Of a stretch of 64,000 nucleotides of DNA, positions 35,043-47,503 are shown piece after piece. Origin of the DNA: Casuarina equisetifolia (Eukaryota > Streptophyta > Magnoliopsida > Fagales > Casuarinaceae). The position numbers and the translations under genes are program-made. The notes beneath the pieces are model-generated. The model saw only the letters and a list, made by a program, of their open reading frames with translations. It was not told where the DNA came from and did no database searches. The DNA is taken from positions 27,368,853 to 27,432,852 of the forward strand of contig CM052358.1 in NCBI GenBank assembly GCA_028551475.1. The letters are read 5' to 3'. The number at the start of each line of letters is the position of its first letter. Position 1 is the stretch's first letter.

Positions 35043-35156
35043 AAAACCTATGCACAAAAATGCATATTTCATTGTATTGTGGATAACTCACTTAGAGGTG
35101 AAAATATTGCTGGATGTTTGGCAAAGTGTTATAAAAGGCACTTTAAGAAACATTAA
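35043..35156 (+). pseudogene. CRP3, C-terminal remnant of peptide gene
   Basis: Reads KCIFHC, a 13-residue spacer ending in RGENIAG, CLAKCYKRHFKKH and a TAA stop at 35154-35156. It keeps C-x3-C-x13-C-x3-C exactly and the KKH ending of CRP1 and CRP2. The 3' flank (tctacatct..tcaataaac, ttggcaaaaggtt) also matches CRP1. The signal peptide and first hairpin are absent; segment S lies directly upstream. Confidence 0.8.
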
Positions 35157-35689
35157 ATGTCTACATCTAGCATCAATAAACTCTAGAATTGGCAAAAGGT
35201 TTTCAATCTCTTATCAATAATCTCATCTAAACGTAAATTCACACACTTATGAAATCATTTCATGCACATTCATGTGAATTCATTTTCATAAGTTAGAAAG
35301 CACTTTTGGACATTTCTCCATAGTTTTAGGATTGTAATAATAATATCATTACTAGTTTTTGTTTTCCACCACAAGACATCATATTCCTTACTTTTATTGT
35401 TGCTTGATTTATGTAAATCAAGCTTGTCTCACTTGATGAATTTGTTTTGGTCATTTCAGGGTAAGTGACATGGCATCATTGGTAGAAAGATTGGATCTTA
35501 TGGATTAAAACTCCAAGTTTTATAGCCTTTTTTTTTTTATGAACACCTTTAGTTATGAAATAAATACATGGGAATACTTTGTTATTATGTTTGACATATT
35601 TATTTGGCTAAAAGAGTATATGACATTAAATGGTGCTATTGAGAATGGATTAAGGAGTTAAAGTGTCATAGGTCATTTTCTTCTAATAA

Positions 35690-36580
35690 AAGGGGATGTC
35701 CACTAAGGTTAGATATATCTAACCCTTTAAAATACGTGACAGGCCCTTAGAAGGATGATGCAAAAGAATAAAAAAAACTAAAGGTGTCCAAAGATCTAGA
35801 TCTATATCAACTTTATAGATTCATACAATACTCACGTGTCTCTTTTTAGTCATATTTAAACCTCATGTGGACTTTCTAAATTAGTTGGATAATAATTCAA
35901 GTCATTATGATTTGTTACACTAATCACTTTCTTTAGAGGAGGAATATATTTTAAAGATATGGGTTTAAATATCTCTTATTGCCCTAGATTTAATCATTGA
36001 TGTCTTCCATTGCTTGGTTGCCTTCCGTTCCATTTTGTCTGCCTTCTTATCAAAATATTATGAACCATAGTGGGATTTCTATTTCATCCCCATCTTTTTA
36101 ATTCATACCTTTCTTCTTTTAAGAGGTCTTTCTTCATTTATTAGTTCTAAACCTTGAATGTATCCTTACCAATTTGGCATGTTTGTCTTCTATTTGCACT
36201 TTCTCACTTTAAGTCATTTTTATATTCTTTTTTCTTTCCACTCTGAATTTTTGTCTCATATAGATCTTAATGGTGGTTAGAGCATTTCTTGTTGAGCTTC
36301 CTCTTCTCTTCTTGATGCTCTTTGTTACTTTAACCATACATATGGACTCTTCCTGACTAATAGGACTTGAATTAAAATGGAATTGCTCATTTAAAACACA
36401 AAATTGAAATGGTGAGCCAATAGTTTGTCCCCACTGCAATGCATGTTCCTTGTCCATTCTCACAGATGTTTGTGATGTAGTCATTTGTCTAGTAAAGATA
36501 ATATAATTTCTTGGCAATCTTCCTTCTTGCAAACTCATTCTTGGAATATTTTTGTCAATCACATAATGTGGTAGCTTCCC
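35690..36580. other. Intergenic with one unrecognised minus-strand frame
   Basis: 35160-35680 is the 3' flank matching D1. The minus-strand frame 36562-36209 (117 codons) is basic and Ser/Gln-rich with no domain I know, so I do not call it a gene. Confidence 0.35.
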
Positions 36581-36584
36581 TTTA

Positions 36585-36900
36585 TTAAAGTATGAGAGTC
36601 TATCTTAAAACCCTAAGGCAATAGGTGGAGAAATCTCATCACTTATAAGCTCAATGACACATCATCATGCTTATAATGTAGGACAACACCACCTTTAACA
36701 CTTACCTTCATATGCATGTTGACACCATTGTTGTATATGGATTAAAAACCAACTTCAAGGCATAGGGGGTTGCAAAGTAGAGGCTTATCCTTGTCTTTAA
36801 TACCATTTTAGAATGTGAGAGTCGATCCTAAAACTTTAATGCAATAAGTGAGGAAATATTATCACTTATAAACTCAATGGTATATCTTTACGCTATCAAT
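36585..36900. repeat. Two similar copies of a short repeat
   Basis: 'gtatgagagtctatcttaaa' with 'caataggtggagaaatctc' (36590-36660) recurs as 'tgagagtcgatcctaaaac', 'caataagtgaggaaatatt' (36818-36890). The phrase is common in plant repeats that interrupt genes. Here it separates the TIR fossil from sequence further left. Confidence 0.45.
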
Positions 36901-36959
36901 ATGAAACAACATCCAACTTTAATACCCTTGTCTACTCCCCATCAACCTTTAGGTCTTGC

Positions 36960-37334
36960 TCATACATAATAAATGTTTACTCAAAACTACCCTCATGTTT
37001 AATTACAATAGATGGATCAATGTAATAGAAAAGAGGCAAAACTATTCCCTTTGTCCTTTAACTTGCATTCATGATCTTGGTTAGCTCAATCAAACACCAT
37101 TTAGAAAAAGCATAAACTTCTATAATATTACAATAATTGCAAATTGACATTGTTATAAAAAGGATATTTTCAAGAGCTCTTAGAAAGTATATTTTCCTTT
37201 TTCTAATTTTTCATTGTCCAATCCCTTATAAAAGTCTTGTGGGTTTCTCCATTATGAAAACTAAGAAAAACATTGTATGTTAACTGAGCTGTTGAAGAGG
37301 TAGGAGGAGCCCCTTGAATGCGAACAAATGCCAT
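36960..37334 (-). pseudogene. TNL fossil P5: TIR domain
   Basis: Minus strand. It opens with ATG at 37334-37332: MAFVRIQGAPPTSSTAQ then YNVFLSFHNGETHKTFIRD (normally YDVFLSFRGEDTRKTF), ending at a TAG (37203-37205). About 37140-36965 then reads FSKWCLIELTKIMN, IVLPLFYYIDPSIV, HEGSFE, which are TIR motifs 3 and 4, with one internal stop and the middle of the domain missing. TIR domains of TNLs are NAD-cleaving signalling modules. This is the only TIR seen in the window and it is broken. The MAF..QGA start is typical of woody rosid TNLs. Confidence 0.85.
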
Positions 37335-37844
37335 TAAAGACTCATAAGCTTGTTTACTTCATGAATAGGATGAGCCATAGACTTTTTATTTCTCTAGTAA
37401 GGCTGTCTTTCTATTTACAGCTCATTGTCGGTTTGCAAGTGGTTGACGTAAAGAAACTTCCATGAGGATGAAAAAGTGGACATCAAGTTGATTTTCAATA
37501 GAAAAATCAATCACCCTTATAATAGTGACGACGAAAAAGGAAACACGTATGTTAAGTTCTATATTTAAATTTTGATACCATATTAAGAATTTTCTTTTCC
37601 CTCAGAAGTCAATTCATGAGTAAAACTTTTTACGTAAAAAGTCTTTTTGAACAAACATCAAATAATATCATGCTTTTATTATCTATATTGCAAGCCTAAT
37701 CCAAAAGTAGGCCTAAGCTAAGTTTAAAATGAAAAATGAACTTGTGAAAAAGTAGTGCCAAGAAAACCTTAGAATTCTAGCTATCATGTCCAATGCTTAT
37801 GAATAGGTTCACTCCTCTTATTGATCTATATAGAAACTTAGCTA

Positions 37845-37995
37845 GACTTGGGGCATCCAATTTGTTTCTTTTGTGGGGGTTCTTATTCTATGAAGGACAT
37901 TGTTCAGAATATGGAGAACCCATAACTTTAAGAGCAAAGAGAAGACCATAAAGATACACCTTTTAATGAATGCTTTTTCTTGAAGGTTTCTACGC
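37845..37995 (-). pseudogene. TNL fossil P5b: NB-ARC GLPL region
   Basis: Minus strand reads KVYLYGLLFALKVMGSPY, matching the GLPLALKVLGS motif of the NB-ARC domain, followed by a stop and a basic stretch. It lies upstream of the TIR fossil in the minus direction, the wrong order for one gene, so it belongs to another copy or was rearranged. Confidence 0.65.
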
Positions 37996-38039
37996 AAATG
38001 GTGGAACATTATTAAATTCCTTAGCCTTGTAGCCAAAAA

Positions 38040-38908
38040 TCACAAACTTGTGTATCAAGAAAGGAAAAATAGAAGATGATTTTAGAATAAAATAGTTGAC
38101 ATTTCAATCTTATTAGCTAAAATAAAGAAAATTGTATGAAAGAGAGCTTTTTTATTTTAAAATATAAGATTCTCACAGGGAAATGTCATCTCAAGTGAGA
38201 TTTGGAGGCTTACAACCTTTATTTTTTCATAATTTTTATAATTCTTGTAATACTGGAGTATGTCCCTATGTTTTGATACATTACATTTTATTAATGCAGA
38301 CTCACATTTCTACCAAAAAGAAAAGGAGAAAACAAAATACATTTACATAAGCCAAACAACCTTAACTATAACAATAAGCATTTGTGCTAAACCACTCCAA
38401 CAATATTTCCAGCTCGTCAAATGTTTCATAAAAAATCTTAGTTCGCAAGACCATATTTAAAAAATGTAAAAGTTGGAAGATGAAAAGCACTAGCAAACTC
38501 ACTTCAGCAACATAAAGGGCCATTGTAATCTCTGAACAACTACTTCCTCCTACGTGACAAAAGTTGTTAAAAAAAAATAATCATAAGACAACCAAAAGGG
38601 TAAGGGTACTTCTAAAAAAATAACAAAAAATGAAATACACACTTTTGTAATATTAAAGTATGTCTCCTTTTTTTTATACTCTAATTTTTATTACTATAAT
38701 TTTTCATTTTACAAAAAAAAAAAAGAAAAAAGAAAAAGAAAGACAAGACCTACCTTGTCACCTCAGAATATGAGAGGAAGCCCACATTTTTGCCTCTCAG
38801 TATGAGCCCCTAGGTCAACATGTATAGTTTTTTGCAACTCTAAGTTCTTCAAGTGTAGTAATACCTCTATCAGATTTCCTTAAATAAGAAATAGTCACAT
38901 CTACCTCA
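38040..38908. other. Intergenic; 3' flank of the large TNL before copia B inserted
   Basis: AT-rich. About 38480-38550 (aaaagcac.agcaaactcac..cagcaa, ggcc.ttgtaat) repeats 12296-12370 and 59020-59095. Removing element B would place 38908 directly behind the TNL stop at 45950. Confidence 0.45.
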
Positions 38909-38913
38909 ACTAT

Positions 38914-39299
38914 TGTTAGAAAACAAACTCGTGAATCTAAACTCACAAAATCTCTCAGGATCTCACTACACAAGCACAGAGAATATAAGTCAAGTAAAGA
39001 ACACACAGAAATTATGAGGTTCGGGATAATCCCTATGTCTCCAGCCTAAGGAGCAATTCTTCATTATAATGAGGAGGGCTTACAGTGCTTAAAGAAAACC
39101 TCTGTTTTCTCTCAATCTCTCTCAACCTCATACCTAGGTTTTCCCCATAGTGTTTCCTTTTATACAAGTACCAAGGAAACATAAATAGAATAGGACTAGG
39201 AAACCTGAATAGAATAAGATTGGGAAACCCTATAAACTACCCATAACACAAACATGGTAGTTACATAATTACCCTTACTAATTTACTCCAAACATAACA
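38914..39299 (-). repeat. 3' LTR of copia element B
   Basis: 386 bp; in plus-strand coordinates it begins tgttaga and ends cataaca, next to the complement of the purine tract (atttccccctttt). Confidence 0.93.
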
Positions 39300-42200
39300 A
39301 TTTCCCCCTTTTGGAGTAATATCAGTGCAACATCCTTGCACCATAAAAGAAAGAACATTGTTTCTTAGACTTGACTCTACTTGGAGTCCATTCCAACAAC
39401 TCGCTGACAAGTCTCTAGCTTATCTCTTGTTAGCAGCTTCGTCAACATATATGCTCCATTATCATCAATGTGAATCTTCACAAGACCTAACTGCTTGGAT
39501 TCTAATACATCTCTAATCCAATGATATTTGACATCAATGTGCTTAGACCTTGAATGAGATGACATGTTCTTACTTAGGCGGATGGAGCTTTGGTTGTCGC
39601 TATAAAGGATAACTATCCCTTGTTTTATATCAAGTTCTTAAAGAAACGTCTTCATCCACAAAACTTCTTTTCCACCCTCAATGATTGCTATATACTCTAC
39701 TTTTGTTGTAGACAAGGCAACACAATCCTGTAGCCTAGATTGTTATAAAACTGTTCCCCTTGTGAAGGTGAGCATGTACCTTATTGTAGATCTCCTTCCA
39801 TCATGGTCACCAGCCATCTCTGCATCTATGTATCCAACCAATACAAGCTTATCATTACCAAAACACAAACACAACTTAGGAGTTCCTTTAAGGTATCTAA
39901 GTATCCACTTCACAACTTCCCAATGTATTTTACTAGGATTTGAAAGAAAATGACTAACTACTCTAACTACATGAGCAATATCTGGTCCAGTGCTTACTGC
40001 AGCATACATCAAGCCACCAACCGCAGATGCATAAGGAGTTTTCTTCATATATTGAACATCATTCTTACTTTTAGACTTCTACTCCTCACTCAACTTGAAA
40101 TAACTTGCAAGTGAAGTACTTACTGTTTTTGCCTTATCCATGTCAAATCTCTAAAGTATCTTCTTTATATACTTCTCCTAAGATAGCCCTAACTTTCCAT
40201 GTTCTCTGTCACGTTTAACTTCCATACCAAGAATTCACTTTACTGGTCCCAAATCTTTCATCGCGAAAAACTTGCCTAAATCCTTATTCAGCTAAACAAT
40301 CTTCTTAATGTCTTGGCCAACAATTAACATATCATTAACATATAGGAGTAGGATGAACAAAATCACCACCTGGAAAGTGCTTCACAAACACACAATGATC
40401 TGAGCTGGTCTTGTTATAACCATGCTATAACATAAATGACTCAAACTTCATGTACCACTAATGAGATGCTTGTTTTAGACCATACAAGCTTTTCTTCAGT
40501 TGACATACAAGATTCTCCTTGCCCTTCTCTATGAAGCCCTTCAGTTGCTCCATATAAATCTCTTCCTCCAAGTCTCCATGAAGGAATGCAGTATTCACAT
40601 TAAGTTGTTCTACCTTCAAGTTCAGTTTAGCAATTAAACCAAGAATAACTCTGATTGAAGACCCTCACCATAGGAGAGAAAATCTCCTCAAAGTCAATAC
40701 CTTTCTTTTGACCATAACCTTTCACAGCTAACCGCACCTTGTACCTTGATAATGGATTGTTCTCTTATGACTTCAACTTGTACACCCACTTATTTTTAAG
40801 TGCTCTACTACCTTTAGGCAATGTCACAAGATCATAAGTGTGGTTTTCCCGCAAGGAATTCATCTCCTCTCGCATAGCTTTCTTCCACTCTTTCTTATGC
40901 TCACATTCATTAGCTTCCTCGTAGTATTGTGATTCTCCCCCATCAGTTAGCATCAAGTACTCATGTGGTGGATATTTCATTGAAGTTTGAAGCTCTCTAC
41001 TAGATCTTCTCACTAAGGGCTGGGTTGATGACTCAATTGGATGATTATCAACATGTCCTCTAGATTCTTCAATAATTGGAGTTTCAGGAACTTCTTCACT
41101 TGCTACATCCTCAAGTGGCTCTTCCTGTGTAGTTCCCCTTTCATGTACACTTACTGGGGAAGAAGAAGGTGGAGTTATATCCTTAAGACTTTCATTAACA
41201 ACTCTTGGCTTTTCAGTCTTCTTAAGATCTTTAATAGTCTGATCTTCAAAGAAGATAACATCTCTGCTTCTAATCAGTCTCTTTGCAGCTAGATCCCACA
41301 ATCTATATCCAAAATAATCATGTCCATAGCCCAAGAAGATGCAATCTCGAGCTTTATCATCAAGCTTGTTCCTCTCATCCTTAAGAATGTGGACAGATGG
41401 CTTATAGCCAAATACTCTCAAGTGCTTGAAAGAAACCTTCTTGCCAATCCATACTCTCTTAGGTAAATCACCTTCTAATGGAACTAAAGGAGACAAGTTA
41501 ATAAGATTTATTGCAATACACATCGCTTCACCCTAAAATGACTGAGATAATCCAGAATGTGAAAGCATACACCTGATCCTCTCAACAATAGTTCTATTCA
41601 TTCGTTCTGTAATCCCATTATACTCTAGAGTTTTAGGAATTGTCTTCTCAAGCTTAATACCATGAATTTTGCAATATTCTTCAAATGACCCTCTATATTG
41701 ACCTCCATTATCTACACAGATGCATTTTAGTTTCCTTCTAGTTGCTCTCTTAACCATAGCCTAAAACTGTTTGAAAACCTCCAAAACCTGATCCTTAGTC
41801 TTCAATGCATAAGCTCATACCTTTCTAGAATGATCATCAATGAAGGTAACAAAATACATAATGCCACCAAGAGTTTTTACCTTTAACATACACATATTTG
41901 AATGAATCAAATCAAAAACATGTTTTCTTTTAGACGGAGGTCCTCTCCGAAATGAGAGTTTACATTGCTTTCCAGCTAAGCAATGATCACAAGGCTTCAA
42001 CTGCAAATCAGCACCACTAACTCCTGATATGATTTTGTTCTTTATCAAATGTTGAAGTCCCTTCTCACTAAGATGTCCAAGTTGCTTGTGCCATAGCTGA
42101 ATATGATTATCTTCCACCATATTTACTTTGCCTTTCTGAATACTAACTTCAATCTTGTAGAGAGTACTGACCTTCTGCCCTTTTACAAGTATAAGGGAAC

Positions 42201-42895
42201 CTCTACTTAGTTTCTATTTACCACCACCAAAATAGTTATCATATCCCTCATCATCAAGGATGCCAGTAGAGATCAAGTTGAAACAAATCTCAGGGACATG
42301 TTTGACATTTTTAAGAACTAGCTTACATCTAACACTAGTCTCTAAGACTACATCTCCAATGCCAACTATCTTTGCATGTGCATTATTTCCTAAGCTAATG
42401 CACCCAAAATCACCACCTGAATAAGATGTGAAGAACCTTTCATGTAGGGTAACATGAAAAAAGGCACCTGTGTCAACAATCCAAGACAAGACCTGACATG
42501 AGATGTTGATCTGAGAATCACAAAAGATTATAATATCCCTAATACCAGATGTAGTTGCCACTGTATCCTTTTCAACTTCCTTTTCTCCATTCCTTGATTC
42601 TTCTTCCTTGAGTATTCTCCAATCTCTCTTATAATGGCCAGACTTACCACAATGATAGCACTTGACATCTTTCCTTGAATGTGACACTCCACGTGATCTA
42701 TCAGAATTTGGTGCTTTACTCTTGCTTTTATCTCTATTTATGTCTACATATCTATTTCTCCCCCTCTTTTTTGTAACCAATACTTTTGTATGTCCAAATA
42801 TTCCTTGCTCAATTACTCTGGTTTCTTCATTAAGCAAACCTTCATGGACTGTTTTCATACTCAAAACATTGCCTAGAGTTGTGTTTGTGAGAGTG

Positions 42896-44169
42896 TGTTC
42901 GGTGAAATCTAAATGCAAGTGAACATGTCGAACAAGTAATATAATGATAAGAAAGATATTGTCCCACAGAGATTGGTGATTACTAGACCAACTAAGTACT
43001 AACGGTGAATTAATCCTAGAATTTATCTAGCAAACCAAATTGATGGATGATAGATTAACTAACTAAGTCTAAGAAAACTTAATAAAAGAAATATGTTAGA
43101 GCATATGACTTCACCATAATTACTAGGTACTAATATTGATTATTTATGCTTGCAAGAGAGATAATATCTATGTGATGGCGGAATTTCCTAATTTACTTAC
43201 TATCCTATGTCTAGGTATAGCAAACCTACTTAGTTCATCAATTCACTATATCTCTATATGTGAATTGAAACAAACCAAATGCATTAGGATCTATGAATAT
43301 TCCCAGTTTACACCAAAAGCCACACAAACAATATGGTATATGTCTATCCATATTTAATTTATGGTTACATATTACAAGAAGCAACTGCATGCTATTTCCT
43401 GTCGGTCTTTAACATGCAAATCAAGTCATCTAAGTGGTAGCTAATCACCTAAAAGCATTAAACTCTGTAATATGTAACTTCACATAAATAAACTATCTTG
43501 CAAAACATAATAATCATAAGATTCATACCATCATAATTAGGTTACATCGTAGCTCTAACAAAAATAAACTAAAACATAAAGAAATAATGAGGAAGAATGG
43601 TAATAAGAAATAAAGAAGGCATCTTGAATCCAAGAACAAGAAGTCTGTCACCCTTTTTGTCTTCTTTTTAAGAAAACCTTGAATTCTTGGCTTCTTTCTT
43701 GAGTTATGCTCAATTTCCTCCTCCCTCTTTTGCCTCTTCTCTTCTCTTAAATAGGGTTTAGGTTTAGACCTATCTCCTATCCTAGTAGAATTAGGTTTTA
43801 GAGACCTAAAACAATTGGGTTTTAGAGACCTAAATTAATTGGGTTTTGAACTCCTAAATTAATTGAGACTTGAATTCCTAACATGACTGGGTTTTCTATT
43901 TAAATAGAAAATCCAATAACAATAGAAAATCTAATAACAATTATCCAAAGCCCAAGCCCATCTTGACTCTCTTGATCTTGATATTATAATTTTGCCACAC
44001 AATAAGCATCAAGTTCTCCATGTTCATTCCTTTTCTCTTTGCCTCCTTGTGCTACAAAAAACAAGACAAATTTAAATAAATAAGAGGAGTTCAAATATTT
44101 TCTCATAAGCATTGTATTATTTATTGCCTAAAAAATAGATAAAATAACTCTATAAAAATAGAGTTATCA
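42896..44169. mobile_element. 1.27 kb LTR-like insert (solo LTR?) inside element B
   Basis: The 1274 bp insert begins TGTTC and ends TTATCA and is flanked by the 5 bp duplication gagtg (42891-42895 and 44170-44174). Element A is continuous across the same site (about 301-316). There is no coding sequence inside, and its start (gttcggtgaaatctaaatgc) resembles long plant LTRs. A solo LTR of another LTR-retrotransposon family fits best; a non-autonomous LTR element is the alternative. It is younger than element B. Confidence 0.8.
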
Positions 44170-45466
44170 GAGTGACTACCAATGTCTGCCAACTGTTAGG
44201 TAAATTACTCAACAATAACATTACTTGCAATTCATCTTCTAGAACAATCTTTATCATCGCTAACTGATTCACCAAAGAGTTAAACTTACTTAAGAACTTT
44301 GTCATCGGCCGTCCTACCTTGTACTTCAAGTTAATTAACTTCTTAAGTAGGGAAACCTTATTCTGAAGAGTCTTGTGTTCATAGAGAGCCTCAAGCTTCT
44401 TCCATAACTCACTAACTTTAGTCTCTTGTGCAATATGGTGATAAATATTGTCCTTAACAAATTGTCTAGTTTGAGAAATAGTTTTCTTATTCAACTTCTC
44501 CCACTCTTTATCAGTCAGCTTCTTAAGCCTAGCAGAATCTCCTTCCATAGCATCATACAAATCTCTACTAATCAAGTAATCTTCCATCTGTGGCTTCCAA
44601 GTTTGGAAATTAGATGAATTTAACATGGTCATACCTCTAACAGAAGTATTCATATCATCTATTATAACAAAATAAACTCCTTTTGACTTTCCTCTCAAAT
44701 AGGAATCAAAAGTGTAAAATTACCAAAATACCCCTCAAAATTGCCAACCAAATTGACCAAAATGTCCTTCTGATTATGCCTAAAAAATATTCAAATATCT
44801 CCAAAAAATTGCAAAAATGGGCACAAAAATCACCTAAAAATTCTATTCTGTCAAAGTCAACGGTCAACGGTCGCGGTCAACGATCAACAGACAACTAGAC
44901 CAGGTTGACAAATCGAGTCTGGATCTTGGGCTGGGCCAGGTCTTTGGATCCGGTCAATGGTCAACGGGTTAAACTTTGATTAGGTTAACTCTAGGTTAAA
45001 ATTGGGTCATCAAAACCTAATTTTGCTATTGTAGCTGCCTTTCTCCTCCGATTACCGTTGTTTCACAGTAGTTTCCAATGAAATAAGAACACCAATCAAT
45101 AGATCGGCTTCCAATGAGTCTATAGAACTCAAAATCACTCCACAAAACGCTCAAACGAAAGAGGAATTGCAAATCCCCTTTTTGGGCTCATGGGTTCAAC
45201 ACAAACACTCCAATCAATTTTCCAGCCACAAAGAAGTCAAAAATCACACAAACGAAGGCTAGAGAAGAAAATCCATACCTCAAATGCCAATTTTGGCTTC
45301 TCCCTTCGTGCATTGCACACCAAGTGTTTGACAAAAGGCTTCTTTGAACAAAGCCTTTGTTAATAGCTTTCCTTTTGTGTGCGGTGTGCTAAATACACAC
45401 CAAAATAGTCATTCTTCCGCTAACTACCTGAAAAAGAATTAGCCTTAGCTCTAATTTAGGAACCTA

Positions 45467-45479
45467 GGCGTCGATACCA
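45467..45479 (-). other. Primer-binding site of element B
   Basis: Read on the minus strand, TGGTATCGACGCC follows the 5' LTR after three bases. TGGTATC is the usual start of a tRNA-Met primer site in Ty1-copia elements. Confidence 0.75.
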
Positions 45480-45482
45480 GTT

Positions 45483-45913
45483 TGTTAGAAAACAAACTTA
45501 TGAATCTAAACTCATAGAATCTCTCAGGATCTCACCACACACACAAAGAGAATATAAGTTGGAATCTCTCAGGATCTCACCACACACACAAAGAAAATAT
45601 AAGTCAAGTAAAGAACACACAGAAATTATGAGGTTCGAGACAATCCCTACATCCCCGGCCTAAGGAACAATTCTTCACTATGATAAGGAGGGCTTACAGT
45701 GCTTATAGAAAACCTCTATTTTTTCTCAATCTCTCTCAACCTCATACCTAGGTTTTCCCCATAGTGTTTCCTTTTATACAAGTACCAAGGAGACCCAAAT
45801 AGAATAGGACTAGGCGACCTGAATAGAATAAGATTGGGAAACCTTATAAGCTACCTATAACATAAACATAGTAGTTACATAATTACCCTTACTAATTTAC
45901 TCCAAACCTAACA
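45483..45913 (-). repeat. 5' LTR of copia element B, with internal 45 bp duplication
   Basis: 431 bp, longer than its partner because a 45 bp unit (starting gaatctctcaggatctcacc) is tandemly repeated at 45517-45606. The other two LTRs of the family in this window have one unit. Confidence 0.92.
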
Positions 45914-45949
45914 ACTATTATGTTTCTCTTTTAACCTATCTAAAGTGAC

Positions 45950-46942
45950 TCAATCAATCTTGATGCTCCGACTTTCATCTTTTTCTAGGCCATAAACCCT
46001 AAGACATTTATGGAATAATTTCGTACAATTTTGAATATCCAAAGCATGTAGGGAGATGTCACTTACAACTCTTGTTAACTCCACATTTAGGTCGCATGAT
46101 TTAATTGAAGCCTCGAAGCAGTCCTTAATCAAACCTCCAGGCTCATGTCTATGCCAAGCTTTCACACATCTAAACAAACAATGATGACTTATAAACACCC
46201 AAAATGTGTTTCGCCCAACGGAAGGGAGTTGACGGGTAGAAAGGAATAAGGATTTTTTCATACCAACCTCATTGAATTGAAAATGATAAAGACATTGGGG
46301 AAGAGCAGGATTGTTGGCATCAACTATTTTGTAATTTGAATTCCCATGCTAGTTGACCTTGCTTTTTTCTTTGTCCCCGAAAACTTTATAAATAATTAAC
46401 AAAATAAGTCCAACTCCACCTGATAGAGAAATGCGGGTCCAATTGCAAGCAACTTTTAATTGTTCCAAAGAACTAGTGACGCTCCTGTTGAACCATTCTA
46501 ACATTTCAGATACCAACAGGGGGGCTACAAGACGTGAATTGAAGTATTTGAATCTATGAGCGCAAAAACAAGTTTTGTCAATTTCAACGTTTCAATAAAA
46601 GGAAGGAAAGAGACTTACTCCCCCACAAGCTAGAAAATCACTTCGTAGATATGAAGGTAGATGTAGGATCTAGTAGGGTCTACCTCCACAATCAATATGG
46701 ACACTCAAAAAGCATTCACTGGTTGCCGTTTTAACCATTTCACAAGAAATGTCCAATGAAAGAAAATTTAACAGATTTTTGACACAAGAAATCTCCAATG
46801 ATAGAAAATTTGAAAGATCCAAATGCCTTAAGCTCAAAGATAATTTTGGCAATGCTTAAGTTCAGTGCAATCATCCAAGCTAAGTGTAGAAAACTTAGAA
46901 AGTTAGACCAAATCTAGTATCCTTTTAAGTTTGTTTCTTGCC
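45950..46942 (-). pseudogene. TNL pseudogene P6, 3' half: last LRRs and C-JID
   Basis: Minus strand. 46942-46670 holds the last LRRs (MPKLSLSLRHLDLSNFLSLE, VHIDCGGRPY), with a GTAAGT donor near 46610. The C-JID exon (about 46525-45950) reads EMLEWFNRSVTSSLEQLK, GVGLILLIIYKVF, PALPQCLYHFQFNEVG, FWVFIS, VVSDISLHALD, and stops at 45950. It has an in-frame TAG after 'KEKSKVN'. The gene continues on the far side of the LINE at 52420. Copia B sits 32 bp beyond the stop. Confidence 0.85.
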
Positions 46943-47503
46943 AAACCTAATCCACAAATACCCATCGCTTCCCCATCGTGTGGTCACCGGCGGAAGGTAG
47001 TAGGAATTAGAGCAGGTCAGCGGGAGACAAGACCTGATGGCTGATCGCCGGATCTCCTAGGCTCGGAGGTTAAAAAAAAAAAAAAAACATTTCTGTATAT
47101 TAGATTATAATTAGGATAGACTCTATTGAAGTGAGTGTTGTTTCTGTGTGTTTTATTTTTTCTATTTTTTTATTTTATTTTATTTTTATTTTTTTTATAT
47201 ATTGGATTTGCAATTTAGGAGTAGAAGTTGGTGTAGTGAGAGTTAGGTGTGAATTTTGTTGTTCGTGGTGTGTTTTGATTTATTGATTGCTTAGTTAAGA
47301 TATTTGTTTTGGAGTGATAAGAGAAGGATATACCTACTAAAAGCCATGTTTCTATTAAGTTAAGTTAAAGGGATTTAAGTAGATTGTCGGTAGAAGAAGG
47401 CAGAATCTATCAGGTCTATATACTGAGTAGATTATGAACTTTTGGTACATCTTACCAAAATCCTGCCTATCAAATTAGTTAAGTACTAAGTTGGTAACTG
47501 CTG

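Larger units (their letters stand above)
38914..45913 (-). mobile_element. Ty1-copia (Tork/Tnt1-like) element B, two LTRs, broken
   Basis: Fossil element on the minus strand. LTRs are at 45483-45913 (5') and 38914-39299 (3'), with target duplication actat at 38909-38913 and 45914-45918. The primer site follows the 5' LTR. In order: gag (about 44.7-42.7 kb, interrupted by a 1.27 kb insert), CCHC knuckle (about 42.65 kb), protease (WIVDTGA, about 42.47 kb), integrase (about 42.1-41.2 kb), reverse transcriptase (about 40.9-40.2 kb) and RNase H (about 40.0-39.4 kb). A purine tract precedes the 3' LTR. It is broken, with perhaps ten or more interruptions. By eye the LTRs differ at about 30 of 386 aligned sites, so it is probably a few million years old or more. 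Confidence 0.95.

Noticed and set aside
36209-36562. 117-codon minus-strand frame
   Set aside because: Basic and Ser-rich with no recognised domain and no copy elsewhere in the window; too weak for a gene call.
37572-37595. ttttgataccatattaag, resembling a minus-strand copia primer site and LTR edge
   Set aside because: No matching second LTR or coding part is present nearby, and the sequence lies in the upstream region of the TIR fossil.
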